DNA of 64,000 bases from Staphylotrichum longicolle (GCA_019096155.1 JAHCVI010000001.1:12028001-12092000); one strand, 5' to 3'; shown: positions 10,816 through 22,521, counted from the stretch's first letter. Translations and numbers: made by a program. The notes: generated by a model from the sequence alone, not told the origin.

Positions 10816-12390
10816 ATGGCATCGCCTACCAGCACCACTGAGACCAAGTCTCGCGGCAAGAAGAAAGACACCTCTGCCTCACGCCAGACCCTCGATCTTC
10901 CACTGAACTGCCTGCAGGACCTCGACAAGCTCGATCACCCACACGTCCGCGCCGCGTGCGAGACCGACATCCGCAGCACTAACCGCTGCTTCATGTGCGA
11001 GCGCCCCTACTACGGCTTCTTCGGCTGCAAGGTCTGCGGCGCAACGCAGTACTGCTCCTGGGAGTGCGAGGTGGACGACGCGGCCCAGCACGCCCTCGTC
11101 TGCGAGACCTGGCGCGCCACCGCCCGCCCGCCCTCCAAAGCTGCCCGGCGCATCATCATCTTCCCGGCCCGCAGCACCACGCCGACCTTCGCCTGGTCGC
11201 GGCTCACGCACTCCCCCCAAGAGCCCTGCCCGCGCCTCAGCCTCACTCACCCGGAGCTCTGGCCCTTCTACACCCACGCCATGCCCTCCGCGACCCCGAC
11301 CGACCAGCTCGCCCGCCTGGGCTGCATCAACACCTCCCGCGCGCTGGCCGGGCGCAAGACGCGCATCGGCCACGGCCTGTTTCTCATCGAATGGATCTAC
11401 CCCGCCACCGACGCCGACCCGCGCATCAGCATGGACTGGATCAACCGCTCCATCCTGTCCACCACCACCCTCGCCCCGGGGCAATCCTGGTTCTGGACGG
11501 GGCCCGTCGCGCTCGTGGCGTTTGACCTCGCCCGTACCAAGCCGCGGGCCAGGAAGTTCCGCCTCGACCACGTCACGCTGCGCGACATGCGGCACGCGGT
11601 GGACTTTTTTGCGCTCAACATGCGCAATGCCTGCGTGCCGACCCCGGGCGTGGCGGGGAGTCTCGCGGCGCGGTTTCCGTTCCCCGTCGTGCCGGGGGTA
11701 AAGATGAATGAGGTGCAGGGCCGGGTGGCCCAGATGTTGGGGGTGGCGGAGGGGTTGGAGGAGGTGCATGTGAGCAGGGAGGTGCCGCCTGCCGCGAGGG
11801 AGTATCAGGGGGTATTGTCGGTCGGGGCGGCACTGGGGATGGCGTGGGTGGTCAGGGTGGTGTTGAATCATGGGGTGGAGTTGGACTGGCTGTATGAGGG
11901 GCTGTATGATGCGCGTGAGAGTGGGAAGGAGGATGGAGATGCTGCTCCCAAAGGCGGTGATGCCAACGAGGAGGGCAGCGTGATTCCCGCCCTTTTTGAT
12001 CTGGTCTTCATGAAAGACGAAACAACTGGAGCGCTTCAGGTGAGAAAACTGCCCCGGTCAGGGGACGGCCTGCTGTTCCTTCATGCCGGCGGCGGGAAGC
12101 TGTGGAAGCAGCATGTCCAGGCGTTGGTGAAGTATCTCGAGGAGGAGCAAATCGAGAACCTGGAGCAACTCGAAATCGGACCCAAAGGCTTCAAGCGCTT
12201 CTGGAGGCGGTTCAAAGCCAAAGAAAACATCCCCGATTATGTGCCATCGCCGTATGAGCTGACACCGACACTGACTGACTTGGCAGTTGGGGACAGGTTC
12301 CTGATGTGCCGTGAGGTAATCAAGTCCCTCCGAGAGGCGACTGCGCGGGCCGCCGAGCAAGGTGACCAACTGAACTGGACCTATCAGTGA
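10816..12390 (+). CDS. MYND-type zinc-finger protein
   Basis: Single-exon protein of 524 residues from the ATG at 10816; the open frame extends upstream to 10708 but without a better context. Residues 58-96 form a MYND finger: Cys58, Cys61, Cys71, Cys74, Cys80, Cys84, His92 and Cys96 with normal spacing. MYND fingers mediate protein-protein contacts. The remaining 400 residues contain no SET domain or ankyrin repeats that I can see. A conserved-looking IGHGLFLIEW segment and a charged C-terminus are present. This resembles a large group of uncharacterised fungal MYND proteins. Long antisense frames here are GC-driven shadows. Confidence 0.8.
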   Translation: MASPTSTTETKSRGKKKDTSASRQTLDLPLNCLQDLDKLDHPHVRAACETDIRSTNRCFMCERPYYGFFGCKVCGATQYCSWECEVDDAAQHALVCETWRATARPPSKAARRIIIFPARSTTPTFAWSRLTHSPQEPCPRLSLTHPELWPFYTHAMPSATPTDQLARLGCINTSRALAGRKTRIGHGLFLIEWIYPATDADPRISMDWINRSILSTTTLAPGQSWFWTGPVALVAFDLARTKPRARKFRLDHVTLRDMRHAVDFFALNMRNACVPTPGVAGSLAARFPFPVVPGVKMNEVQGRVAQMLGVAEGLEEVHVSREVPPAAREYQGVLSVGAALGMAWVVRVVLNHGVELDWLYEGLYDARESGKEDGDAAPKGGDANEEGSVIPALFDLVFMKDETTGALQVRKLPRSGDGLLFLHAGGGKLWKQHVQALVKYLEEEQIENLEQLEIGPKGFKRFWRRFKAKENIPDYVPSPYELTPTLTDLAVGDRFLMCREVIKSLREATARAAEQGDQLNWTYQ

Positions 12391-12660
12391 CAGAACCACC
12401 TAGGGCACCAGTAACCCTGGCTTAGGCAGAAATTGAGGTTTATGGACATGAGACGACTTAGCCTCTTAGAAACTGGCTCACGCAGACTGCCACCTACATA
12501 TCCAATAGAATAACCCAGCACTAAATACTAACATTGCTCAATGTTGACTTCGTCCACTCCATAACCCCGTGATCATGCTCGATACCTTGTATAACAACCG
12601 CATCCAACCCCCAAGATCGAATCCAGTAGCCCTGAACCCCCTACCTGAAGAAAACAGCCT

Positions 12661-13055
12661 TCACATAGCCCACACCAGCCCCGACACAAGCAGCACCCAC
12701 ACCCCACCCCCCTCACCACCCCGACCCTCCCCGCCGCATTAAACTGAAACCCCGTACCAATCCCCTGATTCGTAATGTTCTTCTTTCCCCTATTCTCCGC
12801 CCTGATGCAGGCCGTCATCTGCTGCGTCACCGTGTCCCGGCCCGCCGAGTGGTTGAAGTACCGCGCGGGGATCTCAACCCAGAGGTAGCAGCCGTCGACG
12901 ATCTGGAGGCGGCTGGGCGCGCAGCAGGCCGCCATGGCCTCCCTGGTGGTGCTGACGCCCGGGCGGACCACGACGTTGATGTTTTGCGGGATGGGGAGGG
13001 CGGCGATGACCGGGACGGCCGAAGGGCCGAGGGGGCAGGTGAAGTTTCCTTCCAT
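12661..13055 (-). CDS. Small Cys-containing protein, probable hydrophobic C-terminus (frame break)
   Basis: From the ATG at 13055 the protein starts MEGNFTCPLGPSAVP and has a CC pair followed by DGCYLWVEIPARY. This pattern (CC, then GC-LW-E-P) occurs in short uncharacterised fungal proteins, often with a signal or tail anchor. Around 12712-12728, in a G-rich run, the starting frame turns into implausible Cys/Gly sequence. The alternative frame instead gives VWVLLVSGLVWAM and a stop at 12661, a convincing hydrophobic tail. I therefore suspect a one-base indel there. The unbroken frame would run on to 12573. Confidence 0.45.
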
Positions 13056-14043
13056 CGTGGGCGATGCGTGGTGTGCGTTTGCGTGTGCGAGAGTGTTTTG
13101 GGGGGCGGGAACCGAGCCGGAGGATAGAGATGAGAGACAGAGGCCGGGATTGGAGACAAAAGTTTTATTTCTCTGGAGCCGGGGTTCCAACACAACGGCC
13201 AAAATACTGAGCAAGAAAAAGAAACGAAGAGCGGGTGAGACTGCAGGTGCCGACTGTGGACAAGAAGTTGAAGGCCGAAGGGTAAGTCCCACCAAGACAA
13301 AGCTGAAGTATCATTCTGTGGCACAGGCTAACACGGCTCTTATGTACAGAACGATGCCATTGCTTCGCCCCCAACAAAGAGAGCCAACAGGCCGCGTCCC
13401 AAGCGGGTGGAACTTGTCAAAGGATGATTTGATTGGGTGTGTTTTCGACGAAAATGCGCAAGAAAAGCCGGCTGTATAGTGCCCAGAAAGCTGGGCGTGC
13501 TCACGCGCCATGTGCTCGACCGCCTTGCCACCGACATCTTCAGAGTGAGGCTGAGCACTTAGTTATTCCGCTGATGTTGCCGTCAGGCTTCGAGAAGATT
13601 GTATGTATTTCTTGCCCTTTGTGATATCGGCAGGGATTCCATAATTATGTACGGTCCGTAAAACCCAAATGCAACTCCATGACTCGTATTCCCACATGTC
13701 CATGTCCCAGCCATGCACCGTGAGCGCCATGCAAATGCAGCAGACATGCCTGTCCTGACGCCCCGAGTTCCATGCAGTTCCGGCAGAAAAAGAAAGAAGA
13801 AACATGTCCTGACCAGCCTTTCCTGAACCTCGTCAAAGGACCTGTGTCAAAATAGACCGCAAATATCAGAAAAGAAAACCATCGCTCATCTCGTACATCT
13901 CCTTTTCCGCTCTCCTATGTCCAACAATGAAACCACTGGCTGCCCATCTCTTGAACATTTTCAACGTGTATCCTCTCGACTTTTTGTGTCGTGATTCTGA
14001 ACCAAGCATCGCACGCGGCTGAGGACATCATGATATACCAGAT
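13056..14043. other. Intergenic, no gene seen
   Basis: About 1 kb between two minus-strand genes. It probably holds the promoter of the small protein and the 3' end of the large nuclear protein. Open frames here are short and lack domains. Confidence 0.5.
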
Positions 14044-17000
14044 CTAAGGCATCGGTCCCATCGGCCCAGGAGGCATGGCGTAAGGGTACGGCGGCTGCTG
14101 GAGATAGCCCTGGGGCGGTGGCGCGAGCGGCATCGGCATGGCTGGTCCTTGAGGGAAGGCGAGCGGACCAGGTCCAGGCTGTCCATACATCGATGCTGGT
14201 GTGGTCGGGTCTGATGGTCCTGCCGATCCGGAATCCGTCATCTGGCCCATGGCACCCACTTCGCTGTCCTCGGGACCCCCATTGCCTGCGGCTTTCTCAG
14301 CCTTCTTGATCGCCAGAGTGGTGCGCCGTTTCTCGACAGCTCCTTGCATCTCGCCGGAGGCCCAGCGTCCTGTCTCATGTTAGCCGGCATGTCAGTGAGG
14401 CCAAAGTTAGAGGATCAACGTACTCCGCATCGACCAGCTCATCTTCTCCGACTTGGTCATTTCGGCATACGGCTTGTCGAGGTCTCCGTCTCCATTTGCC
14501 GCTGCAGCCGCCTTGGCCTCGTTCATCGATGCGGCCTTCTTCCCGCGCACCCGTTTCCCGCCAGACTTGGCACCCGAGGATCCGTTGGCCGGCGTCTCTG
14601 CCCGCGAGGACCCAGGAGAAGAGGAAGCGCCGTTGTTAGTGAGCTTGATCTTGGTGATGGGCTTCTTGACCGACGGCGGTGGAGGAGGTGGTGGAGGCGC
14701 GCCTGGAGGGAATGCCGGAGCCGCATTGAAGGTGTGCAGGAAGGGGCCTGCGGCGTGCGACAGCACGGGCTGGGGGTTGTTCCCCGTGTCGACCATCATT
14801 GGGCCAGCCACAAAGTTGTGGTAAAACTTTGTGGCCGGCAGCTGCTGGAGGTGCGGCGCAGGGCTAGCCAGAACCGGCGGCGGCGATGGAGCAGATGCCG
14901 GAGGGGGAGGGGGCGGCTCGGTTGCCGTCTCTTTCCTCTTCGGTCCCCGCCTCTTGGGTTCGGCGGGCTCCTGCTTCTTCGCCGCCGCGCCGCGAACTCG
15001 TCGCTGCGGCCGAGCCTCAAGCTCGGGATCGTTCTCGAGCGCAAAGTTGCGCTTCCGCTTGTCCCGCAGAGAGTAGGTCGACTCGGCGGTCTCCGCCGTG
15101 TGGGCGGACGCAGCCGAGCTTGCCGTCGACGGCCTCGAGTCGGGCTGCGTGGAGGCAAGGCTGTAAAACGACGAGCTGGCAATCTCGCCGCCTTCCAGTT
15201 GGTTTCCCAGCTGTCCTTTGCCTCCACGCAGCCGCTTGGCCTTCTTGGCGGTGGCGGTGGGGACCGACGTCGGCGGCTCTGGGAGAGTGGCAGCACCCCG
15301 ACCGCGTCTGCGCGGGACCTTGGGTTTCTCGTCCACGTCGACCTCCTCATCTTCTGTCCCGTTGTTGTCCTTTTCGGCGACAGAAGTAATCTGCTGCGGA
15401 TCATACGGCAGCACAACCCCGCGCGCGCGTGCTGCCCGCCCTTTCCGTGGTGATTCGGAGAAGCTGTCGGCGAACTGAGCTTGGTTCAGGGCGTCGTTTT
15501 CATCGCCATTTGCAGCAGTGGCCGCGAGACCGTTTCGTCTCTGACGCCGAGCTGGCGCGTACGCAGAAGTTCCGGTCGGTGTGCCAGCCCTGCTCGGATC
15601 CTTGCTCTTGTCCGCGATTTGACGAGGCTTCCTGGCGCGCTTCCCCTCGACGACGTTCTCCTCGGCGAGTTCGGCAGCTTTCTCGGTCCTCTTCCTGAGC
15701 CGATTCTCGGCCATCTCCCAGCGTTGCTCCTCGGGATTTTGGCGGCCGACCTGGGTTGGGTGGGTGTTGAGCTTGAAGCCGTACGTCTGCGCCATGATCC
15801 GGTCCTCCTCCTTCTGGTGCTCCAGAGAAGCGTCATCGATGTAGGGTTTGGGGGCGCGGACTCCGCGCACTTCAAAAGTCGGGGCACCGCCCTTGACCGG
15901 CTCGTCAAAGTTCCGTCGCCAAGGCAGCGGCTCGTCGTACTTCTGACGTTTCTCCCAGTTGGACAGCGTCTTGTCGTATGCCCGGCGGCGCTTCGCGTTC
16001 TCCTCGTCGTCCAGGTACTTCTTGAGCTCGTTGTATTCCTGCTGATAGGCATGCAGTGCCTCGACGCCGGCTGCGACGACTTCGTAAAGGTGGTCGGTCG
16101 AAAAGTCTTGCCAGCCCTCAAAGGCTTCGGCAAACTCATTCGAGTCGCGGATCTTGGGGAAGAGGTATTGCTTGCGCGGATTGCGGGTCACCTCAACAGG
16201 CTCGCCAGGGCTGTTGGGTTTGGTCTGGTCATCGATGGGCTCGTCCACATCTTGTTCGTCCTCGGCAGCGTCATCTTGGGCAAGGGCGTCGTCGATGGGA
16301 GCGGGCGACGCGGCAGCTGAGGGCAGCCGAGACTCCGTCACCTGAGAGTCCTGGGGAGTCTCTTCTTCCACTGGTCGCATCGCCGGGCGTGCCAGCTGCT
16401 CAGCCACCCTTGTGGAGCTGCCGTTCGTTAAATTTGTGGTCACTGAGGTTACGGCTGAGGTCCCGTCGTCGGTGTGGACGGACTTGTACCGCCGGACGCA
16501 CTCGTTGTTGAACTCGGTCATGGAGATCGGAGGCTCGCCTTTCTCTTGGCGTCTTTTCGATTCCTTGCTGTAGAGGGCGAAGAACTCGCTGGTTTTCAAG
16601 GGACGGCGCATGTCCCATCCGGCTTCGGCAGGTTTCTTCTCGGCCACTGGCAGAGAAGGGACAGGTGTGGGCACCAAGATCGGAGTCGACTGGTCTTTCA
16701 CAGGCGCCACGGGATACACCCACTCTGTGTAAGGGCCGGGAAGAGGGACATCCTCATCCTCGTACGGGTTGAGGTTCAGATGAGATGCGAAGGGGGCTTG
16801 CGAAGGGTCGTAGATGCGGTCCAGCTGCTTGAGTCGTGCCGGCCCAGTCGACTTGGCTTCTTGCTGCGACGGGGCAGGAGGAGCTGTGGGCTTGCCGGTC
16901 GCAGCTCGATGAACAAGCGCCATGGCAGAATCGTCCTCCAATTTTTGCTCGGGCGCGGGGGCAGTGGTTGGCTCGGAAATTTCAACCGATGGTTGTGGTG

Positions 17001-18387
17001 CCTCTCCCTGCGATGAAGAGTCGCGCTGCTCTGGTTGATGAGGGCTCTGCTCGCTCGGACCAGCATCAATCATCGGAACTTCGAAATCTTGCGGGTTGAT
17101 GGATTCAGGCTCTTGGACAATCGTCGGCAAAACCAACCCCGCGTCGCTTGTCTCGTTCTCGTGGATCTGCTGGGGTTGTACAATCGCGGCTGCTGGGGTG
17201 AGAGAAGGCTGTGACGCGAGAATATGGGATTTGTCGTCCGCCTGCTCGGGCTCGTCATGAATCCCGGCAGCTGCGTCATCTTGCGCTGCAACCGGCACGG
17301 CGTCCTCAATTGATTGCTGCAACTGCATGTGTGCTGTTGGCGACTGCACGTCAGGCCGTGCAGTTTCGCCCTCGTCTGATGCCGACGGGCTCGACTCGGG
17401 GTCCCTGAACGAAGAGTGATCCGAACCGTCTTCAGACGGCGCGACGAGACCAGCAGGCACGCTGACAAGAATGGTGTCTTGCACCTCATTGTCGGAAAGC
17501 TGGTCTACGTAGGTGCTGAGATCGGTGGATAGCTTCTTGGACGGGTTGCGGCGACGGGGGGGAAGGGCGCGAGAGGGGGCAGGGGACTTGTCAGTGCGGT
17601 GGCGCTTGGGGTTGGCAGTGAAGTCCTCAGATTCGTCGTCGGACTCTTCGTGGCCGACTTTTCTCTTGCGGGCACGGGCGCTGGGTGTTGCAGCCGGCTT
17701 GACAACAACCAACTCGTTCTTTGCGGCGGGCACACCGAGGTCGTCGTCAATCATCTCCTGGGTGTAGTCAATGCGGGCTCGCTTCCTCAGGGAATGGCCG
17801 CCCTTGGAGTGGCCCTCGTCGTCGCCAGCGCCGTCGTACGATGCCTCAAAGGTTCTTGACCTCTTCCGAGCAGGGCCGGCGGCGGCCATGATGGAGCCCT
17901 CTGCTGGGGGAGAATCAAAGGTGAAGGATGATGGGTGGAATGTCAGACTGCGGGCTGGCCGGTCGGAGCGGGCCGTGGCACGCAGTGCCTGGTCAGCTGC
18001 GGGCGATGAGGCGCGGTGAGGTGTGGTGGTGAAAGTGTGACTAGCCTGACGGGCTTTGCCGCCTCGTTGAGGTGCCGTGTATGCCATCCTGTGGGCCGAC
18101 GGGAGGGCGGAGGGCTCGGGGGTGCTTGGGCTGGCCGAGTCTGAAAACGGGAAGCCGTTGTTGCTGCTGTTGAACGAGTTGGAGTGCGAGTGAGAGTGAG
18201 ACTGGGCCTGAGACTGAGATTGAGAGTGGGAATGGGAATGGGAGTGAGAGTGAGACGGGAGAGTGGCACGCTTCTTTGCGCCGCGCCCGCGAGGGATGGT
18301 GCTGCGGCCGCGGTCCATCGGGAGCGGCTGTAATTCAATCTGACCCCCGGCACCACTAGCGCGGCCGTCCTCAACAGGCTGCTGCAT
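14044..18387 (-). CDS. Large basic, probably nuclear protein of unknown function
   Basis: Two exons (18387-14424 and 14369-14044) join to 1429 residues. The splice creates SWSMRRRWASGEMQGAVEKRR, a motif I associate with the C-terminus of fungal nuclear proteins. The N-terminus has a Ser-His/Ser-Gln run followed by many KR-rich clusters (AGPARKRSRT, SLRKRARI, RKRKVG), consistent with nuclear import. A central better-ordered region contains RRPLKTSEFFALYSKESKRR, then a helical segment around DSNEFAEAFEGWQDFSTD and YDEPLPWRRNFDEP. The last third is Pro/Ala/Gly-rich with polyproline tracts. No enzymatic domain is visible. A chromatin or transcription role would fit the composition but is inference. 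The gene is divergent from MTC1, with 836 bp between starts. Confidence 0.75.
18178..18258. repeat. Degenerate GAGTGA/GAGAGT coding repeat
   Basis: About 80 bp of imperfect hexamer units (GAGTGAGAGTGAGA-like, with GGGAATGGGA variants) inside the large nuclear protein gene, encoding alternating Ser-His and Ser-Gln near its N-terminus. Such tracts usually vary in length between strains. Confidence 0.7.
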
Positions 18388-19223
18388 ACAGACGGCGGCG
18401 GCGATGAGGTCGTGGTTGTTGGGCTGGTGGAGGGCGTTGTGGCTGGGTGTAAGAGCGCGCGAGGGCTGCGGCGAAAAAAAGACGTTCGCACTAAAGCGGG
18501 CTGCTCCAACGTGTCAGGGTCAAAGTCGGACGTTGCAGGTTGCCCCCAAAAGCCAGACTCCAGTTGGTCGCTTACTTGGGCGTTGCAGGGACGAAAAAAG
18601 AAGAGAGGCGGGTGCAGCAAAATGAAAAACAAGTCCAGGAGCGATGAATGGAGTGCCCTGCCGTGAGTTCTCTATTGTCTGAATGCCACAATAGCACTGT
18701 TGTGGCGTGAATATCAGGCCTGGCGTGGCTGCTTCGTGGTGCCCTCTTTTTCCGTGTTAGATTTCTTCTCACGTCAATTTCTGGAGGTTCCCGAATAAGC
18801 CATGCCCAATCGCATTCCGCCAGCCGGCCCTTCCGCTCAGCCCCACCTCCACAGCTGTCTGCCAGTTGCCGCGCCTAGCTTTAATGCTTTGCTGGGGCCT
18901 CTGCTTGGTCTGGTCATTTGGTCCGGCCCTGTTTCTGGCAGTTCCCCTGATCGCAACGTGCATAACCCCAACCCAGGGAACTCCTTGCTTGAAGCAGCAA
19001 CGAGCTCGTTGACGCAAAGCACATGGCACTGCATTGTCCCGTCCCCACCTCTTTCAGATGCCAACGCGATACGGATAACGACCAGAAACACACCTAACCC
19101 GAGCCAAACGTGAACTGTGCACATAACCTCAGCTTTTAACCGCGTTTCTTGTTCCCTTCGATCCAATTAAACTGTGTCGTATTTGTCCGGCTTCCATCGC
19201 ACGTTTCGTGCACCCCGCCCGCA
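18388..19223. other. Divergent intergenic region
   Basis: Shared 5' region of the large nuclear protein (-) and MTC1 (+). No gene, RNA or clear core promoter element was recognised. Open frames on both strands at 18769-19166 have no domain and no good start context. Confidence 0.5.
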
Positions 19224-20841
19224 ATGGCCAGCAAGAGATCCAAGGCGGCAGCACCGACCGACGACGAGCTCGGCGATCTGTTCGAGGGCATCGGCAACGA
19301 CAAGGCCATCAAGAAGACCACCAAGGCCAAGCCTGCAACTGCCAAACCCAAGGCTGAAGCTGCCGAGCAGGACATCCTCGCCGAGCTCGAGAACCAGCTC
19401 GGCGAGAAGGCGCCCGAGCGACCGCACACCCCGCGCATTCGCGAGGTCAAGCGCACATCAACAAACACCCCGCCTCCTGCCGTCGACACCGCCCGCAAGT
19501 CCGCCGAGAGCACCGCATCCCACCGAGCCAGCTTTACCCCGAGCGCCACCAGCTCCGAGCACCATGAACCCGAGAAAAAGGCACCCGCCCCGCAGGCACA
19601 AACAGCGAGCGGCGGCGGCGGTGGTTGGTGGGGTGGGCTGCTGTCCACGGCCACGGCTGCCATGAAGCAGGCTGAAGCCGCCGTCAAGGAGATCCAGCAG
19701 CACGAGGAAGCCAAGAAGTGGGCAGATCAAGTGCGCGGGGCAACGTGGGCGCATTGGGTGGTCTTGGTTCGTTGCCTCTCTCCCTCTTCCTTTCTGGTGG
19801 TTGATCCAACAAAACACTAACAAGCGCCCCTCACCCTGTCTCCAGGCGACGAACTCCGACGTCGTGCCATCCCCACCTTTACCAACATACTGCACACCTT
19901 GCCCCGCCCATCTCGTCGCATGAGCGCCTCCTCATCCACATCGCCCACGACCTCGTCGGCTACCCCTCCCTCGACCCCCTCATCTACGGCGTCTTCAACC
20001 GCGTCATGGCCCAGGTCGAGGGCGGCGACCTGCTGGTGATCCAGCGCGGCCAAGAATCCACACTGCGCAGCCCGCAGCGGAAAAGTCCGCCGCCTCCCTT
20101 TTCACCCAACAATCCGCCTACGGCTGGCGCGACGGGCCCTGGTGGCGCCAGACCGACGTCCCGCGCGACCTCGGCGTCGTGCAGGGCCTGGTCGAGGGCA
20201 CCAAGCTGTGCCGCGCGAGCGCCGAGGGCTACGCCGCCGAGTACTTCTCCGCTCACGGCGGCCTCGAGCAGGCCAAGCAGCGCGCCGCCGAGCCCGTGAG
20301 CGAGTCCAACCCCGTGCGCAGCTCGGACCTGTTCCTTTCTGTGCAGGCCATCAATGTGCCCGCCGACAAGGCGCTGTTTGCGGGGTCGACGGCCGTGGAG
20401 AAGGAGAAAGAGGCGTCGGTCGTCGCCGAGGAGGATGACGATGCCGAGGGCGAGGTGTGCTTCGCCGTGTTCATCCTGGATCCCGTCCATGAGATCCAGT
20501 ACGCGACGGTCAGCCAGCGTGTGCCGGCGAGGTGGATCCGTTGGCTCGACGCCCCTGCCACGCCGCTGACCCCGGCCAGCGGGGACGAGGAGTTCCAGGC
20601 CGAGTACGGCCGCGTGCCTGACGAGATCCGGGAGATCATCGAGAGCGGCGGCGTCGATCCTCGCGAGTGGGTGGCCGAGTGGGTTGAGGAGGCTCTGGGG
20701 CTGTCCGTTGGTGTCGTTGCACAAAAGTATGTGGCGCGGCGCATGGGCGTGGGTGAGGGCGGCATTGGCAAGGGCAAGCAAAAGGTCGAGAGCGTCTTGC
20801 AGGATGGCGGCAATGAGGCGGCCCGGGCTGGTCTGATTTGA
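19224..20841 (+). CDS. mtc1: MTC1 family protein (maintenance of telomere capping 1), frame interrupted
   Basis: Fungal family named for yeast MTC1, whose loss worsens telomere-capping mutants; the biochemical role is unknown. Exon 1 (19224-19766) starts MASKRSKAAAPTDDELGDLF, then gives a GGGGGWWGGLLSTATAAMKQ segment typical of the family. After an intron (19767-19845, with CTAAC branch site) exon 2 encodes DELRRRAIPTFTNILHTL, SSHERLLIHIAHDLVGYPS, VMAQVEGGDLLVIQRGQES and RQTDVPRDLGVVQGLVEG, ending at 20841. Three changes of frame interrupt this: near 19740 (GGGG), near 19900-19905 (CCCC) and near 20056-20064. Each would be cured by one added base. Family similarity continues on both sides, so either consensus errors or a recent pseudogene explains them. 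Confidence 0.8.
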
Positions 20842-21372
20842 GCAACGACTTTGACAAGACAGTATTGAATTTCATGTGGTCTTGGGTGGATGGTTTGGAG
20901 TGGTCATGCGGTGATCCTCTGGATGGTTTTGACCTGGCGTCGAGGAACTGGAATCGGGGGCTCTAGGACGGCTAGTTATTCCAATCACGTCACTCAATGA
21001 GATTCTTTCTCAAATCTGTATCTGAGACACACCTTGTGTATCACGCTCCCTCACGTTCAACTCTAAATAGCAACCGGGCTCCCACTATTCCCACCCACTG
21101 AGAAGACATTGATGATTCACTGGGCTAGACCCTGGAGATTGACATCATTTTGGAATGGCTTCCTCTGGCTCAAGGGTTTGGTCGTGGAAGCGAGGGTATC
21201 ATGGAAGCAAGGTGCGTTCAACCGTGGGTCATACCTTACTCAGGTATGGACAGGACCAAAGGCAGCCCAAATTCCCGAGACATTCATCAAAATCAAATAA
21301 GTTCAACAAAATGCCATCCTCCAACAGTCCCGTACTCTACACACTTCAATCACTAAACCCCTTTCTTCATTC
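20842..21372. other. Intergenic, convergent 3' ends
   Basis: Lies between the MTC1 stop and the stop of the Gln-rich-tail gene on the other strand. No feature recognised. Confidence 0.5.
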
Positions 21373-22521
21373 TTATTCCTGGGCCTGTGTCTGTTCCTGG
21401 GCCTGTGTCTGTTCCTGGGCCTGTGTCTGTTTCTGGGTCTGTGCCTGTTCCCGTGCCTGTGCCTGTTCCCGTGCCTGTGCCTGTTCCCGTGCCTGCGCCT
21501 GCGCCGCCTGCTCCTCCTCATGCATCGCTGCATACTCCATCCTCATCCTGTAAAAGTCCGCCGCATCCCTCTTCACCTCCCCGCTGCCCACCAGCGCGAG
21601 CCACTTCTCGTCCGCTGGGTGCAACCCGTGGCCCAGATCCTTATACGTCTGGATGCTCACCAACGTCTGGCTCCCAACCAACCTGAACAGCATCACCGTC
21701 TCGGTGTAACACCGCGAGCAACCCGACACGGCAAACGTCTCGTCCGAGTCCCGCCCGGACTCCCAGTCCGCCTTGACCTCCGTCCCGTCGTCCATCCCCT
21801 TCGTGTACGCCACCCCGGACGTGCGCACCCCGTTCTTGCCCTCCCCCCAGTGCGAGGTAAACTTGAGCTTGGTGTGCGGGCACAGCTGGAAGTCGCGGTA
21901 CCCGTCGCCGATGAGCGCGTGCTTCGCCACCGCGCGGCCGGCGGACCCCGGCGTCCAGCTGCCGAGGTCGGCCTCCAGCAGGAAGCACATGACGTACTCC
22001 ATCAGGAGGGAGTTGTCGGCCGTGATCACGGGCGCGGTGACCCAGCTGAGGCGCGGGTTGGTGCCCGTGGTGGCGACGCAGGCGAGGGCGGTTAGGTGGG
22101 CCTGGGTGATGGTGCCCGCGCGGCGGTGGGCGAGGACGGAGTGGACATGGTAGAAGGCGAGGGAGTGCGGGAGGGATTTGTGGATGCGCGGCACGGTGGT
22201 GAGGCAGCCGAGGGAAGGGTCTTTGGGGAGGGCGCTGGAGACAGTGGGGATTGTGTACGAGTGGGGGTTGTCGGGGTCGACGAGGTTGGAGGTGGGTTTG
22301 ATTTTTGTGCCGGGGTTGAAGAGGGAAGGGTCAAAATGGACGGGATGGTGCCGCGGATTGTGGTTGTTGCAGCCGTCGACGGGGCCGTGGACGCAGGGGA
22401 GGTGTCCCTGCCAGGGATTACTGAGGGACGTGATGTCTGCGGAGATGGAGGGGGTGGTTGAGGCGTTGGCTTTGCTCTCACCGCGTTTGTGGCGATGGAA
22501 GAGGCCTTTGAACTTGTCCAT
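21373..22521 (-). CDS. Uncharacterised protein with repetitive Gln/Ala tail
   Basis: Single-exon, 382 residues, starting MDKFKGLFHRHKRGESK. The body (about 40-330) has conserved-looking segments (LPCVHGPVDGCNNHNPRHH, DFQLCPHTKLKF and an SGCSRCYTE motif) with several Cys and His that might bind metal. I do not recognise the family; it resembles fungal proteins annotated only as hypothetical. The C-terminal 40 residues are tandem six-residue units, AQAREQ repeated, then AQTQKQ and TQAQEQ, encoded by an 18-bp-phased minisatellite. The stop codon lies directly at the end of the repeat, so copy-number changes alter only the tail. Confidence 0.7.
   Translation of the reverse strand: MDKFKGLFHRHKRGESKANASTTPSISADITSLSNPWQGHLPCVHGPVDGCNNHNPRHHPVHFDPSLFNPGTKIKPTSNLVDPDNPHSYTIPTVSSALPKDPSLGCLTTVPRIHKSLPHSLAFYHVHSVLAHRRAGTITQAHLTALACVATTGTNPRLSWVTAPVITADNSLLMEYVMCFLLEADLGSWTPGSAGRAVAKHALIGDGYRDFQLCPHTKLKFTSHWGEGKNGVRTSGVAYTKGMDDGTEVKADWESGRDSDETFAVSGCSRCYTETVMLFRLVGSQTLVSIQTYKDLGHGLHPADEKWLALVGSGEVKRDAADFYRMRMEYAAMHEEEQAAQAQAREQAQAREQAQAREQAQTQKQTQAQEQTQAQEQTQAQE
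21378..21510. repeat. 18-bp-phased minisatellite in coding sequence
   Basis: About seven units of CCTGGGCCTGTGTCTGTT and a diverged CCTGTGCCTGTTCCCGTG form, read on the minus strand as Gln-Ala/Thr-Gln-Ala-Arg/Glu-Glu. The two sub-families of units are each internally near-identical, which points to recent expansion. Confidence 0.85.

Noticed and set aside
10879..11871. 330-codon frame on -
   Set aside because: Arg/His/Gly-rich shadow of the MYND gene.
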